The notes: a model not told the origin generated them from the letters alone. Numbered from the stretch's first letter, positions 8,819 through 17,929 are shown. The stretch is DNA of 48,167 nucleotides from Micavibrio sp. (GCA_020718105.1 DYDA01000016.1:1-48167); one strand, 5' to 3'. Numbers and translations are program-made.

Positions 8819-9145
8819 TCAGCCGCGCGTGCCGTTCGCTTTTTCCTGCATCTGAATCATGGCCTTTGTGACGTCATCGGAAAGACCTGTGTTCATGCCT
8901 TGCGCCATGGCCTTGCCATATTCCTGAACCAACAAGTCCTTCATCACATTTTCACCTGCGCCGCCGCCAAACATACCGTCTGTTTCAATGCCTTCCCACA
9001 TAGGTTTGAGCATCTGCGCCATAAAGACAGCTTCGAAATCCTTGGCCGTTTTCTCAAACCCCACTTTGGACAGCGCCGTTTTCTGTCCCGCCATAACGCT
9101 GGCGGTTGGTTTCATCACATCAACAGGCGTTGTTAAAGCATCCAC
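8819..9145 (-). CDS. flgJ: Rod-binding protein FlgJ (short form)
   Basis: A 108-residue protein matching the N-terminal rod-binding domain of FlgJ: KTAKDFEAVFMAQMLKPMWE followed by a glycine-rich turn and the VQEYGKAMAQ segment near residue 77. Enterobacterial FlgJ adds a C-terminal muramidase; the alphaproteobacterial form lacks it, so this short version is complete and the wall-cutting enzyme must be encoded elsewhere. It acts in the periplasm as a rod scaffold. The start is a GTG at 9145 preceded by AAGGAAC at good spacing. It follows flgI by 21 bp in the same operon. Confidence 0.9.
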   Translation of the reverse strand: MDALTTPVDVMKPTASVMAGQKTALSKVGFEKTAKDFEAVFMAQMLKPMWEGIETDGMFGGGAGENVMKDLLVQEYGKAMAQGMNTGLSDDVTKAMIQMQEKANGTRG

Positions 9146-9166
9146 GCTCTTGTTCCTTTTCCTGCC

Positions 9167-10351
9167 CTAGATAATTTCCAAATCAGCCTGCAAAGCACCC
9201 GCCGCCTTGATCGACTGCAAAATCGTAATCATGTCCCTAGGGCCAATGCCAAGCGCGTTAAGGCTTTGCACCATATCTTGCAAACTCACCCCCGAACTAA
9301 ACACGCCAACCTTCTGCTCTGCGCCTTCGTCCACATCTATCGCCGTCCGCGCCACGGTTGCCGTAGAGCCGCCTTGTGACAAGGGACTGGGTTGCGAGAC
9401 TTGTGGGGTTTCTGTGATGCGAATAGTCAAATTGCCTTGCGCAATCGCGACCGTATTAATCCTCACGTTTTCCCCCATCACGATCACGCCCGATTGCTCA
9501 TCAATCACAACCTTGGCAATCTGATCGGGGGCAACTTGAATCTGTTCAATTTCCGTCATCAACGCCACGATGTCGTGACGACGCGCATCAGGAACCAAAA
9601 CGCGCACCGTCGCCGCATCCAAGGCAACGGCCACCTTACCCTTTAAGTGTTCATTGACGGCCTGCGCCACGCGATTGGCCGTTGTGAAGTCAGGATTGCG
9701 AAGGGACAACCGCATTGAGCCCAAATCCGCCAAACGGAACTTAATCTCGCGTTCAACAATCGCGCCGTTTGCAATGCGCCCCGATGTCGGCACACCCTTG
9801 GTCACCGAAGAGCCTTGCCCCTGTGCGCTGAACCCGCCAACAGCTAAAGCGCCTTGTGAAACCGCATAGACCTCGCCATCCGCTCCCAGCAAAGGCGTCA
9901 CCAAAAGAGTACCACCGGTCAGATTCTTGGCATCGCCAAGCGTTGACACCATGACATCAACCCGCGAGCCTTGTGAGGAAAAGGGAGGCAAAGTCGCCGT
10001 CACCATCACCGCCGCCACGTTCTTGGTCTTCATGCTTGTGCCGCGCGTGTTCACGCCAAGGCGCTCTAACATGCCAACAAGGCTTGTTTCAGTAAAAGGA
10101 GAGTTCGTCAGGCTATCGCCCGTGCCGTTAAGCCCAACAACAAGGCCATACCCAATCAACATATTGTCGCGAACGCCTTCAAAATCAACGACATCCTTAA
10201 GCCGCGAGGTCGCATAAGCAGGGGCAGGAACGGAAAGGATCAAAAGCCCCAAAACCACAACCACAAAGCCTTGCAGCGCACGAAGCGATAAACCCCCTGC
10301 CGCAAAGCGGGGAAAATAGAGAGAGAGACGTGTAAAAGACGATTGAGGCAT
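9167..10351 (-). CDS. flgI: Flagellar P-ring protein FlgI
   Basis: A 394-residue protein forming the periplasmic P-ring around the rod in the peptidoglycan layer. Characteristic stretches are RLKDVVDFEGVRDNMLIGYG, GLNGTGDSL, NVAAVMVTATLPPF and the C-terminal SLQDMVQSLNALGIGPRDM. A signal peptide covers the first 45 or so residues and ends near APAYA. I start it at the ATG 10351, which has AGGAG eight bases upstream, rather than the longer frame to 10393. A sigma-54 promoter sits 32 bp before the start. It leads the operon flgI-flgJ-flgN-like-fliK-flgD and is divergent from fliX, as in Caulobacter. Confidence 0.96.
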   Translation of the reverse strand: MPQSSFTRLSLYFPRFAAGGLSLRALQGFVVVVLGLLILSVPAPAYATSRLKDVVDFEGVRDNMLIGYGLVVGLNGTGDSLTNSPFTETSLVGMLERLGVNTRGTSMKTKNVAAVMVTATLPPFSSQGSRVDVMVSTLGDAKNLTGGTLLVTPLLGADGEVYAVSQGALAVGGFSAQGQGSSVTKGVPTSGRIANGAIVEREIKFRLADLGSMRLSLRNPDFTTANRVAQAVNEHLKGKVAVALDAATVRVLVPDARRHDIVALMTEIEQIQVAPDQIAKVVIDEQSGVIVMGENVRINTVAIAQGNLTIRITETPQVSQPSPLSQGGSTATVARTAIDVDEGAEQKVGVFSSGVSLQDMVQSLNALGIGPRDMITILQSIKAAGALQADLEII

Positions 10352-10382
10352 GAAAACTCCTGATCCTTCCACAAGGACATAC

Positions 10383-10397
10383 GCAAGCCCCATGCCA
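10383..10397 (-). promoter_or_regulatory. Sigma-54 promoter of the flgI operon
   Basis: On the minus strand the sequence reads TGGCATGGGGCTTGC, which matches the RpoN consensus TGGCAY-N5-TTGC with the GG and GC dinucleotides at the right spacing. The inferred start of transcription near 10371 gives a 20-nt leader to the flgI ATG, with its AGGAG site inside. Class III flagellar genes of Caulobacter use sigma-54 with FlbD and FliX, and fliX is the divergent neighbour here. The 382-bp gap between flgI and fliX holds this promoter, the palindrome at 10576-10664 and the fliX promoter. Confidence 0.8.
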
Positions 10398-10575
10398 AAA
10401 AGCGTTGTGCCTTTATTTTTTATCTATCCTTTTGATCTCTTTTGTCTTTAAAATACGCGACTTGTTTTTACCCCTTCCCCTTGGTGGGTAGGACAGGTAA
10501 ACTCTGCCCTCTATGTAAAGGGATCGGAATCTTTTGCCCCTTACCTTTCCTTTTTTTCTGTATATAGTCCGTCCG

Positions 10576-10664
10576 CTTGAAAACCCGAAAAGTTTTTCCC
10601 CGCCAAGCCGCATAAGTCCAAGAGAAATCAACAACTGCGGCCAAAAAGTTTTCGGGTTTTCAAG
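10576..10664. repeat. Long palindrome between flgI and fliX
   Basis: Two 22-nt arms (10576-10597 and 10643-10664) are inverted copies with one mismatch. Inside them a second stem, GCCGCA at 10607-10612 with TGCGGC at 10636-10641, extends the pairing, leaving a loop of 23 nt. It cannot terminate either neighbour because both genes read away from it. It could be a binding site for a regulator of both divergent promoters, a structured RNA leader or a REP/MITE-like insertion. Confidence 0.7.
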
Positions 10665-10670
10665 TTGACG

Positions 10671-10679
10671 TGGTATAAT
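10671..10679 (+). promoter_or_regulatory. Extended -10 promoter for fliX
   Basis: TGGTATAAT is a perfect -10 box with the extended TGn element. No good -35 is present at 16-18 bp, because that space is the right arm of the palindrome, so activity may depend on the extended -10 or on an activator. It would give a leader of about 48 nt to the fliX ATG. Confidence 0.5.
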
Positions 10680-10733
10680 AGGGAAAGACAAGGGTCTAGC
10701 CCCTAGGCCTTCAAGCCGCTTTAGGACGATAGT

Positions 10734-11156
10734 ATGATTAGCCGTATCGATGGCCCACGCCCCGTTCAGACAACGACCCCCACGCGTCGCGCCCATAAGG
10801 CTGGCTCCGTGAGCGGATCTAGTTTTTCTGAACACCTTGATTCGACCGAAGAAACCTCTGGCCCATCGGGGGCGGGGGCGGTGGGAACCGTGAGCGGCGT
10901 TTTGGACATACAAGAAGTTGACGACGCCTTGGCGCGCGCCGCACGCGGTAAGCTTCGCGCCGAAGATTTATTGGAAAAACTTGATGATTTACGCCTTGAT
11001 CTTTTGACGGGCGCTTTATCTAAAACCAAGCTACAACGGCTGGCCGATGTGACTCGTTTGCGTCGCGCCGACGTTGACGATCCCCGCCTTGGTGAAATTC
11101 TTGACGAAATTGACTTGCGTGCGCAGGTAGAATTAGCCAAATTCACCCAAGAATGA
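10734..11156 (+). CDS. fliX: Flagellar assembly regulator FliX
   Basis: A 140-residue protein of the FliX family, known from Caulobacter as a trans-acting partner of the sigma-54 activator FlbD that couples early flagellar assembly to class III/IV gene expression. The N-terminal 45 residues are Ser/Thr/Pro-rich and variable. The conserved part is the helical C-terminal region with RGKLRAEDLLEKLDDLRLDL and the ending LGEILDEIDLRAQVELAKF. AGGA lies nine bases before the ATG. Divergent from flgI and followed by dksA, as in Caulobacter, which strongly supports the call and implies class III control by a FlbD-type activator encoded outside this window. Confidence 0.92.
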   Translation: MISRIDGPRPVQTTTPTRRAHKAGSVSGSSFSEHLDSTEETSGPSGAGAVGTVSGVLDIQEVDDALARAARGKLRAEDLLEKLDDLRLDLLTGALSKTKLQRLADVTRLRRADVDDPRLGEILDEIDLRAQVELAKFTQE

Positions 11157-11195
11157 GTTTTTTGTTTTTCGCGAATCACTAAGGAGCGATACCGC

Positions 11196-11618
11196 ATGGC
11201 CACCGTACCCAAAGCTTATAAGCCAACTGAAAAAGAACCCTACATGAACCCCGTCATGATGGAGTATTTCCGTCAAAAACTTATTGCTTGGAAAGAATCT
11301 ATTCTTGCCGATGCCACCAACACACTGCAAGAGCTGCAAGATGAAGGGGGCCTTCGTGAATCAGATGTCGCGGATCGCGCCTCGGTTGAAACCGATGTCG
11401 CGCTTGAGCTTCGCGCACGCGACCGTCAACGCAAATTGATCAGCAAAATTGACGAAGCGCTAGAACGTATTCGCAACAACGATTACGGTTATTGCGAAGA
11501 AACGGGCGACCCCATTGGCATCAAGCGTCTTGAAGCGCGCCCCGTGGCCACACTCACCGTTGAAGCCCAAGAACGGCATGAAAGAATGGAGCGGACCCAT
11601 CGTGATGAACGTGAATAA
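11196..11618 (+). CDS. dksA: RNA polymerase-binding factor DksA
   Basis: A 140-residue DksA/TraR-family protein. It binds the RNA polymerase secondary channel and, with ppGpp, retunes rRNA and amino-acid promoters. The N-terminal coiled coil runs from about residue 22 to 95 and carries the tip segment DVADRASVETD. The zinc-finger region reads YGYCEETGDPIGIKRLEARP and has only one of the four zinc-type cysteines; single-cysteine DksA is common in alphaproteobacteria and is known to be functional in some. A clear AAGGAGC site precedes the ATG. The last 14 bases overlap the next gene. Confidence 0.95.
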   Translation: MATVPKAYKPTEKEPYMNPVMMEYFRQKLIAWKESILADATNTLQELQDEGGLRESDVADRASVETDVALELRARDRQRKLISKIDEALERIRNNDYGYCEETGDPIGIKRLEARPVATLTVEAQERHERMERTHRDERE

Positions 11619-12168
11619 AACACTCTTAGGCGGAATTCTCCTAGCCTCTTGCTTGCTTCCGGCGACGGGACACGCGATTGATTCTGCGCCAGCCCTTTAC
11701 AATATTGGCGAAATACAGGTTCAAAACGCCCGCTTAGGCAACAGCGAGGCCACGGCTAATTGTGGCATGTCCAGCGGAGAAATCTCAGACGCGGTCATTA
11801 AATCTTTTCGCGGTGACTCGCTCCCTGTCTTTTCCCCGATTAACGCCCCGCCCAGTAAAGAATCCGTAGCCCGCATCGACCTGTTGCCCACCGTCATGTC
11901 ATTGCAAACGGATGATAAGACCTGCACCTCTTGGGTTTCCTTTTCGGCACAAAGTCGCAATCTCGTCATTTTGCCGCCGATTAAAACGCCTCGTTATATT
12001 ACGGCAACCTATTGGGAGGGTGGTATGATGGTCTATTCGACAAAGGGCGGCCATGCACAAGCCATCATCAACGCCATCGATAAAATCACAGGACAATTCT
12101 CACGTCAGTACAAAATAGATCAACCGCCCAGCTCAACACCAGCGCCTGAGATAGAAAAAGCGCCATAA
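11605..12168 (+). CDS. Secreted protein of unknown function, coupled to dksA
   Basis: A 187-residue protein I do not recognise. The ATG at 11605 gives a clean signal peptide (LLGGILLASCLLPATGHA); longer frames run inside dksA. The mature part has two conserved-looking cysteines (ATANCGMSS and DKTCTSWVSF), mixed alpha/beta composition and a Pro/Ser-rich tail. It overlaps dksA by 14 bp, so translation is probably coupled. The stretch SWVSFSAQSRNLVILPP looks like a beta-sheet domain. Periplasmic location is likely; no enzymatic motif was seen. It is convergent with recR, with 3 bp between them. Confidence 0.8.
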   Translation: MNVNKTLLGGILLASCLLPATGHAIDSAPALYNIGEIQVQNARLGNSEATANCGMSSGEISDAVIKSFRGDSLPVFSPINAPPSKESVARIDLLPTVMSLQTDDKTCTSWVSFSAQSRNLVILPPIKTPRYITATYWEGGMMVYSTKGGHAQAIINAIDKITGQFSRQYKIDQPPSSTPAPEIEKAP

Positions 12169-12171
12169 GGC

Positions 12172-12768
12172 TTACTCTGCTTTTTGGCGAGCTTGAAGGG
12201 CGGCTGTTAATGTACCGTCGTCAAGATAGTCAAGCTCTCCGCCCACAGGCAAGCCATGGGCAAGACGGGTAACAGAAACGCCCGTTTTTGAAAGCCGCTC
12301 TGCGACGTAATGGGCGGTTGTTTGACCTTCAACCGTTGCACTAAGGGCAAGGATAACTTCTTGAATCCCCCCTTCTTGAACGCGAGCCACCAGCTTATCG
12401 ATTTTAAGATCGGCAGGACGAATGCCATCCAGAGCCGATAAAGTGCCCCCTAAAACGTGATAACTTCCCTTAAAGGCGCGGGAACGCTCAAGCGCCCATA
12501 AATCCGCAACATCCTCAACCACGCACAAAAGAGTCTCATCGCGTTTTTCGTCACGACAAATAGCGCATGGAGATAAAACATCCCAATTGCCACAAAGGGG
12601 GCAGCTTTGCACTTGCGCAGCAACGTCACGCAGAGACTCGATCAACGGCAACATAACCGCCTCGCGTCGCTTAAGAAGGTCAAGCACAGCGCGACGCGCC
12701 GAACGCGGCCCCAAACCAGGGAGTTTGGCAAGCAACTGAGTCAAATGATCAAGTGGCGTAGAAGACAT
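12172..12768 (-). CDS. recR: Recombination mediator RecR
   Basis: A 198-residue DNA-binding protein of the RecFOR pathway that loads RecA at gaps. It shows a helix-hairpin-helix at the N-terminus ([20 protein letters not shown]), a four-cysteine zinc finger ([16 protein letters not shown], residues about 57-72), and a Toprim domain beginning [15 protein letters not shown], ending in [20 protein letters not shown]. Length is normal. It follows ybaB by 3 bp, the usual ybaB-recR pair; dnaX, which normally precedes them, is 10 kb away here. Confidence 0.96.
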   Translation of the reverse strand: MSSTPLDHLTQLLAKLPGLGPRSARRAVLDLLKRREAVMLPLIESLRDVAAQVQSCPLCGNWDVLSPCAICRDEKRDETLLCVVEDVADLWALERSRAFKGSYHVLGGTLSALDGIRPADLKIDKLVARVQEGGIQEVILALSATVEGQTTAHYVAERLSKTGVSVTRLAHGLPVGGELDYLDDGTLTAALQARQKAE

Positions 12769-12771
12769 CGT

Positions 12772-13095
12772 TTAAAACGGCAAAGACAGGCCCGCTGGCA
12801 ATTTCACGCCACCCATGGCTTTTTCGGTTTCTCCCGCAACAACCGCATCAATCTGAGCTTTAGCATCACGGCACGCCGCAATGATGGTATCCTCCAGCAT
12901 TTCGATATCCGACGGATCCACAAGCTTGGGATCAATCTTAAGCTTTAACAGCTCGCCCTTTCCATTCATCGTGGCCAAAACGGCATCGCCGCCCGCCTGT
13001 CCCGTCTTTTCTGTTTCGGCAAGCTTCGCCTGCATGGCCGTCATCTTGCCTTGCATATCTTTTACTTGCTTCATCATTTGACCGATATTGAGCAT
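12772..13095 (-). CDS. YbaB/EbfC nucleoid-associated protein
   Basis: A 107-residue member of the YbaB/EbfC family, small dimeric DNA-binding proteins. The signature MLNIGQMMKQVKDMQGKMT opens the protein and LKIDPKLVDPSDIEMLED lies in the middle. I place the start at ATG 13095, which has AAGGAA about seven bases upstream; the longer frame to 13161 would run into the end of the ahcY coding sequence. It is directly upstream of recR, with which it forms a conserved operon. Its exact cellular role is unclear; nucleoid association is the usual annotation. Confidence 0.93.
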   Translation of the reverse strand: MLNIGQMMKQVKDMQGKMTAMQAKLAETEKTGQAGGDAVLATMNGKGELLKLKIDPKLVDPSDIEMLEDTIIAACRDAKAQIDAVVAGETEKAMGGVKLPAGLSLPF

Positions 13096-13111
13096 CGTTT
13101 TTTCCTTATTA

Positions 13112-14410
13112 TTAGTAGCGGTAATGATCGGCTTTATAAGGCCCCTCAGAAGAAACACCAAGATAAGAGGCCTGCTTGTCCGTTAGCTTGGTCAACTGCG
13201 CCCCAAGCTTGTCCAAATGCAGCCGCGCCACTTTTTCATCCAAATGCTTGGGCAAAGTATAAACCTTAACCTCATATTTTCCCGGATGAGTCCAAAGCTC
13301 AATCTGCGCCAAGGTCTGGTTTGTAAATGACGCGCTCATCACAAAGCTGGGATGCCCCGTCGCACAACCAAGATTGACCAACCGTCCCTTGGCCAAAACA
13401 ATCAGGCGCTTGCCATCGGGAAACACCACTTCGTCCACCTGAGGCTTCACTTCGTCCCACACATAATTCTTCAACGCATCCACTTGAATTTCAGAATCGA
13501 AGTGGCCGATGTTACAAACAATGGCGCGATCCTTCATCGCCCGCATATGATCAATCGTGATCACATCCACATTGCCCGTCGCCGTCACAAAGATATCGCC
13601 TTGCGCCGCTGCCTGTTCCATCGTCACAACCTGATAGCCTTCCATCAAGGCCTGTAACGCATTAATAGGGTCAACCTCGGTCACCAGAACGCGCGCGCCA
13701 GAACTGCGAAGACTGGCCGCCGAGCCTTTGCCCACATCACCATAGCCGCACACAACGGCAACTTTACCCGACATCATCACGTCAGTGGCGCGGCGGATGC
13801 CGTCCACAAGGCTTTCGCGGCAACCATATAAATTATCGAACTTAGATTTTGTCACGCTATCGTTCACGTTAAACGCGGGGATTTTCAGCGTTCCGGCTTT
13901 CATCATGTCATACAGACGATGCACGCCCGTTGTTGTTTCCTCGGACACGCCACGCACGTCTTTGAGCATATCGGGATGCTTATCATGCATGTATTTTGTC
14001 AAATCGCCGCCATCGTCCAGCAGCATGTTGGGCGTCCAGCCGTCCGCGCCTTTCAGCGTTTGATCAATGCACCACCAATATTCTTCCTCGCTTTCGCCCT
14101 TCCACGCAAAAACAGGAAGCCCTGCCGCTGCGATCGCCGCAGCCGCATGATCTTGCGTCGAAAAAATGTTACAAGACGACCACCGCACGCTCGCGCCCAA
14201 AGCGACAAGCGTTTCGATCAACACAGCCGTTTGAATCGTCATATGAAGGCAGCCGCAAATACGCGCCCCCTTCAACGGTTGCGTGGCGCCATATTCAGCA
14301 CGCAGCGCCATAAGGCCCGGCATTTCCGTTTCAGCAATCGCGATTTCCTTACGCCCCCATGCGGCCAAAGAAAGATCCTTAACTTTGCAATCGGTAGGAG
14401 AGGAAGCCAT
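13112..14410 (-). CDS. ahcY: Adenosylhomocysteinase
   Basis: Hydrolyses S-adenosylhomocysteine to adenosine and homocysteine, recycling the product of SAM-dependent methylation; cytoplasmic, NAD-dependent. Length of 432 residues is usual. Visible signatures are [17 protein letters not shown], the STQDHAAAA segment, [14 protein letters not shown] with the substrate lysine, the NAD loop [13 protein letters not shown] and the conserved C-terminus [10 protein letters not shown]. It is the last gene of the minus-strand hprK-rapZ-EIIA-HPr-ptsI run, 86 bp behind ptsI. I looked for an SAH riboswitch in that gap and saw none. Confidence 0.97.
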   Translation of the reverse strand: MASSPTDCKVKDLSLAAWGRKEIAIAETEMPGLMALRAEYGATQPLKGARICGCLHMTIQTAVLIETLVALGASVRWSSCNIFSTQDHAAAAIAAAGLPVFAWKGESEEEYWWCIDQTLKGADGWTPNMLLDDGGDLTKYMHDKHPDMLKDVRGVSEETTTGVHRLYDMMKAGTLKIPAFNVNDSVTKSKFDNLYGCRESLVDGIRRATDVMMSGKVAVVCGYGDVGKGSAASLRSSGARVLVTEVDPINALQALMEGYQVVTMEQAAAQGDIFVTATGNVDVITIDHMRAMKDRAIVCNIGHFDSEIQVDALKNYVWDEVKPQVDEVVFPDGKRLIVLAKGRLVNLGCATGHPSFVMSASFTNQTLAQIELWTHPGKYEVKVYTLPKHLDEKVARLHLDKLGAQLTKLTDKQASYLGVSSEGPYKADHYRY

Positions 14411-14496
14411 GAGAAAATCCTTACAAAAGAGGGAACAAATACATGCGCCTGTCCTATCACATGCGGCATGAAGGGGAAAGCTGAAAAAAGAAACCT

Positions 14497-16305
14497 TTAT
14501 TTTTTCCGCGCCAAAGCAGACCCCATTATGCTTTCCGGCCCGTTTTCCAAAAGGGTACGAATCGCGGCCTCATCGGTCAACTTAAGAACCTCTTGGGCAA
14601 AGGCGATGGCTTGGGGCACACTGACAGAACGTATCTCATTCTTAATTTTAGGCAAACGGGACGGAGCAATAGAAAACTCACGAAGCCCTAACCCTAAAAG
14701 CAGCGCCGTAGCGCGAGGATCCCCCGCCATTTCGCCGCAAAGGCTGACGGGAATGTTCGCACGCCACGCTGCGGCAATCGTCAGTTCAATAAGCCGCAAA
14801 ACCGCCGGATGATAAGGGTTGTAAAGATTGGCCACGCGATCATCGCCGCGATCAATAGCCAGTGTGTATTGGGTTAAGTCATTACTGCCGATCGCAAAAA
14901 AATTACACACACGACTAAAGGCATCCGCCGCCAACGCCGCTGCCGGAATCTCAATCATCGCACCCAACGGGGGCAAGGCAGGGGGCATTTTGACGCCGCG
15001 CCTTTGCAACCGCTTTTCAATGGCAACAAGGCGCTCACGCACTTGTTTCATTTGATTCACAGAGGACACCATCGGGATTAAAATGCGAACAGGTCCATAA
15101 GCCGCAGCGCGCAAAATAGCGCCCAATTGGGCATCCAACAACTTTGTTTCGCGAAGGCCTAAACGAATAGCGCGAAGGCCCAAAGCCGGATTGATGCTTT
15201 CTCCCAAGGTTTCCCCTAGCGCCGAGGCGATTTTTTCACCGCCAACATCCAACGTGCGCACCGTCAACGGACGGCCTTCCATTTTCTTGACGAGATCGCG
15301 CAAAACCTCGAACTGCTCATCCTCTGACGGCAAATCAGGACGATTCATAAAATTAAACTCGGTGCGCAAAAGGCCAACGCCTGTTGCGCCCGCCTCTAAA
15401 ACTGAATCGATATCACGCGGCAACTCAAGGTTAGCCTCAACCTTGACCAAGATTCCATCAAGCGTCACGGCAGGCATCGTGCGCAAACCTTTTAGCTTCT
15501 TCGTCTCACGCGCCTGTTTAGCCAATTGCGCCTTATATCTTTGCAAGGTTTCCGACGTAGGTCGCAAAACAATAACCCCCGCAAGACCATCGATGATAAC
15601 CGTTTCGCCTGTTGATACGCCGCCGATAAGCTCTGTCACGCCCAAAAGGGCTGGAATGCCGATGGCTCGCGCCATAATCGCCGCATGTCCCTCTGCGCCG
15701 CCAAGCACCGCCGCAAAGCCCGCCACACGCGAAGGATCCATCAAGGCCGTATCGGCAGGCGTGATTTCCTCGGCCAGAAAAATACTGCTGGGCGGAGCGC
15801 TTTCGAATGGGTTATATTTTTGTTGCAAAAGATTGCGGATAAGGCGCGCCCCAACCTCACGCACATCGTCGGCACGCGCTGCCAGATATTCGTCCTCCAT
15901 CGAAGCGAAGCCAGAGGCAATAACGCTAATCTGGCGTTGCACCGCAGCCTCGGCATTCAGTTTGGCTTCAGAAATAGTTTCTTCAACGCCACGCAAAAGG
16001 CGCGAGCTGGACACCATCCCCTTATAGGCCTCAAGCAAAAGACCAACGTCCTCATCAGCGCCAGAAGGCAGCGCTTCCGCTTTGGCCTTTAAAAGACCCA
16101 ATTGTTTTTGCGTTTTTTGAACGGCGCCTTGAAAGCGCTTGATTTCCTTTTCTACCTGTCCTGCGGACAGCGTGTATTCGGGCACAGGGACGCCGCCCTG
16201 TTCAATAACAAACGCAGGGCCTATAGCAATACCGCTTGCCACACCAATGCCGCGTAGTGTTTTTTCGCCTTCCGCTTTTTTTCTTCGCTCAGCCGACATC
16301 TTCAT
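14497..16305 (-). CDS. ptsI: PTS enzyme I (PEP-protein phosphotransferase)
   Basis: Takes phosphate from PEP and passes it to HPr. The phosphorylated histidine is H207 in [20 protein letters not shown] (usual GGxxSH, here with glycine before the histidine). The N-terminal HPr-binding region starts with [17 protein letters not shown]. The PEP-binding barrel has the signature [16 protein letters not shown] and the catalytic cysteine in [10 protein letters not shown]. There is no N-terminal GAF domain, so it is not PtsP. With 602 residues it is slightly longer than E. coli enzyme I. ATG 16305 follows GAGAGGG and overlaps the end of the HPr gene. No EIIBC permease is nearby, so the chain is probably regulatory. 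Confidence 0.93.
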   Translation of the reverse strand: MKMSAERRKKAEGEKTLRGIGVASGIAIGPAFVIEQGGVPVPEYTLSAGQVEKEIKRFQGAVQKTQKQLGLLKAKAEALPSGADEDVGLLLEAYKGMVSSSRLLRGVEETISEAKLNAEAAVQRQISVIASGFASMEDEYLAARADDVREVGARLIRNLLQQKYNPFESAPPSSIFLAEEITPADTALMDPSRVAGFAAVLGGAEGHAAIMARAIGIPALLGVTELIGGVSTGETVIIDGLAGVIVLRPTSETLQRYKAQLAKQARETKKLKGLRTMPAVTLDGILVKVEANLELPRDIDSVLEAGATGVGLLRTEFNFMNRPDLPSEDEQFEVLRDLVKKMEGRPLTVRTLDVGGEKIASALGETLGESINPALGLRAIRLGLRETKLLDAQLGAILRAAAYGPVRILIPMVSSVNQMKQVRERLVAIEKRLQRRGVKMPPALPPLGAMIEIPAAALAADAFSRVCNFFAIGSNDLTQYTLAIDRGDDRVANLYNPYHPAVLRLIELTIAAAWRANIPVSLCGEMAGDPRATALLLGLGLREFSIAPSRLPKIKNEIRSVSVPQAIAFAQEVLKLTDEAAIRTLLENGPESIMGSALARKK

Positions 16306-16594
16306 CAAACCCTCTCATGACAAGATCCGCCAAACAAGTCAAAGCCTGCACAGCCTCGGCCCCCGACGCGCAGAGCTTAATGCGCGTTCCGCAAGGCGCG
16401 GCCAGCATCATTAAGCCCATAATAGATTGTCCTGAAACACGCATATCGCCCCGTGCCACATTGACCTCAGCCTTAAACTGCGAAGAGGCTTGCACAAACT
16501 TAGCCGCCGCGCGCGCATGAAGCCCCCGCCTGTTCACCAAAACAACCATCTGGCACAGCTCATCTGCGCGAATTCCGTCTGTTTCCCAATCCAT
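16289..16594 (-). CDS. HPr phosphocarrier protein
   Basis: A 101-residue HPr-type carrier. The phosphorylation histidine is H26 in NRRGLHARAAAKFV. The regulatory serine region is VSGQSIMGLMMLAAPCG, with the serine placed where HprK would modify it. An N-terminal extension of about 10 residues precedes the usual HPr fold. The start is ATG 16594, five bases after the EIIA stop; a TTG that overlaps that stop is an alternative. The downstream end overlaps ptsI. It should relay phosphate between ptsI and the EIIA of this cluster and be a target of HprK encoded four genes upstream. Confidence 0.93.
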   Translation of the reverse strand: MDWETDGIRADELCQMVVLVNRRGLHARAAAKFVQASSQFKAEVNVARGDMRVSGQSIMGLMMLAAPCGTRIKLCASGAEAVQALTCLADLVMRGFDEDVG

Positions 16595-16599
16595 AGTTC

Positions 16600-17007
16600 T
16601 CAAACACCCGATGCCGCCATGTTTTCCGTCACAAGCTGAATATATTTTCTGCCCGCCGCGGCCGCTTCGCTGACCGCATCTAAAAGGCTTGCGTTGCTGC
16701 GAAGTGAAACCAGTTTGATAAGCGCCGGTAAATTAATGCCCGCCAAAACAACCGCGTTGGCCTTTGGCATCGTGGCCAAAGCCAAATTACTGGGCGTGCC
16801 GCCAAACATATCGGTCAATAAAACCACGCCATCGCCTGTATTGACCTCTTTGATCGAAGCAAGAATGCTTTGCCGGCAAACATCCATATCGTCTTCGGGC
16901 GCAATGCTAATGGCTTTGGCTTGTGTTTGAAGCCCTACGATTTGATTGACGGCCGACAACATCTCGGCGCCAATGGCTCCATGAGATACCAAAACAATCC
17001 CAAACAT
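16600..17007 (-). CDS. PTS EIIA component, mannose/fructose family
   Basis: A 135-residue EIIA-Man type domain. The phosphorylated histidine is H9 in MFGIVLVSHGAIGAEML, and the conserved DMFGGTPSN loop lies at about residues 66-74. The start is ATG 17007 after a GGGAGA stretch; the upstream part of the longer frame lies within rapZ. There is no EIIB, EIIC or EIID partner in the window. In alphaproteobacteria this orphan EIIA belongs to the incomplete PTS with HPr and enzyme I that modulates regulators rather than sugar import. Confidence 0.92.
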   Translation of the reverse strand: MFGIVLVSHGAIGAEMLSAVNQIVGLQTQAKAISIAPEDDMDVCRQSILASIKEVNTGDGVVLLTDMFGGTPSNLALATMPKANAVVLAGINLPALIKLVSLRSNASLLDAVSEAAAAGRKYIQLVTENMAASGV

Positions 17008-17026
17008 CCTATGTCTCCCTTTTTCT

Positions 17027-17929
17027 TTATGTCTTGTTGTTTGCCCGATCAAGATCACGGTGGCCGATGCCAACAATATAGCCCTTTGATGCAATCGCTG
17101 TCGCTATTTGTTCGGCCACAAAGACCGAGCGATGCCGCCCGCCTGTACATCCAATCGCAATTGTCAGATAGTTTTTGCCCTCTCGTTGATAGCGCGGTAG
17201 GAGCGGAAACAAAAGCTCCATCAAGTGAAGCATAAATCCCTCATAATCTTCGTCTTTTTGTATGTAAGCCGCCACATCCGACTCCAACCCCGTTTTAGAG
17301 CGCAAAGAAGCTTCCCAATGAGGATTGGCCAGAAATCGAACATCAAACACCAAATCAGCTTCTCGCGGAATGCCTTGACGATAGGAAAAAGACATCACGT
17401 AAAGCGCCAGCCCTATTTCCGATTCAAGCCGATAGTGTCCCACAATCAAGCGCCGCAACTCATGAATTGAAAGGGACGACGTATCGATCACATGATCCGC
17501 TTCGCTGCGCAGACCGCTTAAAAGAATCCTCTCCTTTTGGATTCCATCTGTCACAGGGCGATCCAGCGCCAAGGGATGACGACGTCGCGTTTCCGTAAAA
17601 CGCCGCTGAAGCGCATCATCCGCGCATTCTAAAAAAACAAGGCGCGGCATAAGCGCTTCTTGCCCTTTCAAAAACGCATAAACACGCAAAACTTCTTCAA
17701 CAGAAAAATTGGCATTGCGCGTGTCAATCGCTACAGCCAAAGCCTTGCCTGCTTGCGCCCCTTCGACCCATTGAACCACAAGACCAAGGCGCAGGTTATC
17801 AACCGCCTCATACCCTAAATCTTCCAAAACTTTTAACGCTGTGGACAGCCCCGCACCGGACATACCCGTTAGAAAAACCACAAGGCGTTTGGCCTCCTGT
17901 CCTTTTTTATTGTCATGCTTAATCGACAT
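17027..17929 (-). CDS. rapZ: RNase adapter protein RapZ (YvcJ family)
   Basis: A 300-residue P-loop protein of the RapZ/YvcJ family. The Walker A motif is TGMSGAGLST near residue 21, and the C-terminal signature is IGCTGGRHRSVFVAEQI with NPHWEASLRSKTGLE in the middle. In E. coli RapZ directs RNase E to the GlmZ RNA to tune GlmS; in other bacteria the family binds nucleotides, and the alphaproteobacterial role is less clear. GTG 17932 and ATG 17929 are both possible starts; either overlaps the hprK stop, implying translational coupling in the hprK-rapZ-EIIA operon. Confidence 0.94.
   Translation of the reverse strand: MSIKHDNKKGQEAKRLVVFLTGMSGAGLSTALKVLEDLGYEAVDNLRLGLVVQWVEGAQAGKALAVAIDTRNANFSVEEVLRVYAFLKGQEALMPRLVFLECADDALQRRFTETRRRHPLALDRPVTDGIQKERILLSGLRSEADHVIDTSSLSIHELRRLIVGHYRLESEIGLALYVMSFSYRQGIPREADLVFDVRFLANPHWEASLRSKTGLESDVAAYIQKDEDYEGFMLHLMELLFPLLPRYQREGKNYLTIAIGCTGGRHRSVFVAEQIATAIASKGYIVGIGHRDLDRANNKT

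Noticed and set aside
10576-10605. Sigma-32-like CTTGAAA ... CCCCGCC at the left palindrome arm
   Set aside because: The spacer is 15 bp and the -10 departs from CCCCATNT; the match follows from the palindrome sequence.
10413-10913. 166-codon minus-strand frame upstream of flgI
   Set aside because: It runs antisense through the fliX start, has an unnatural Arg/Gly-rich composition and covers both promoters and the palindrome.
14411-14496. Possible SAH riboswitch before ahcY
   Set aside because: The gap is only 86 bp and shows short CATG-type palindromes but not the conserved SAH-element core.
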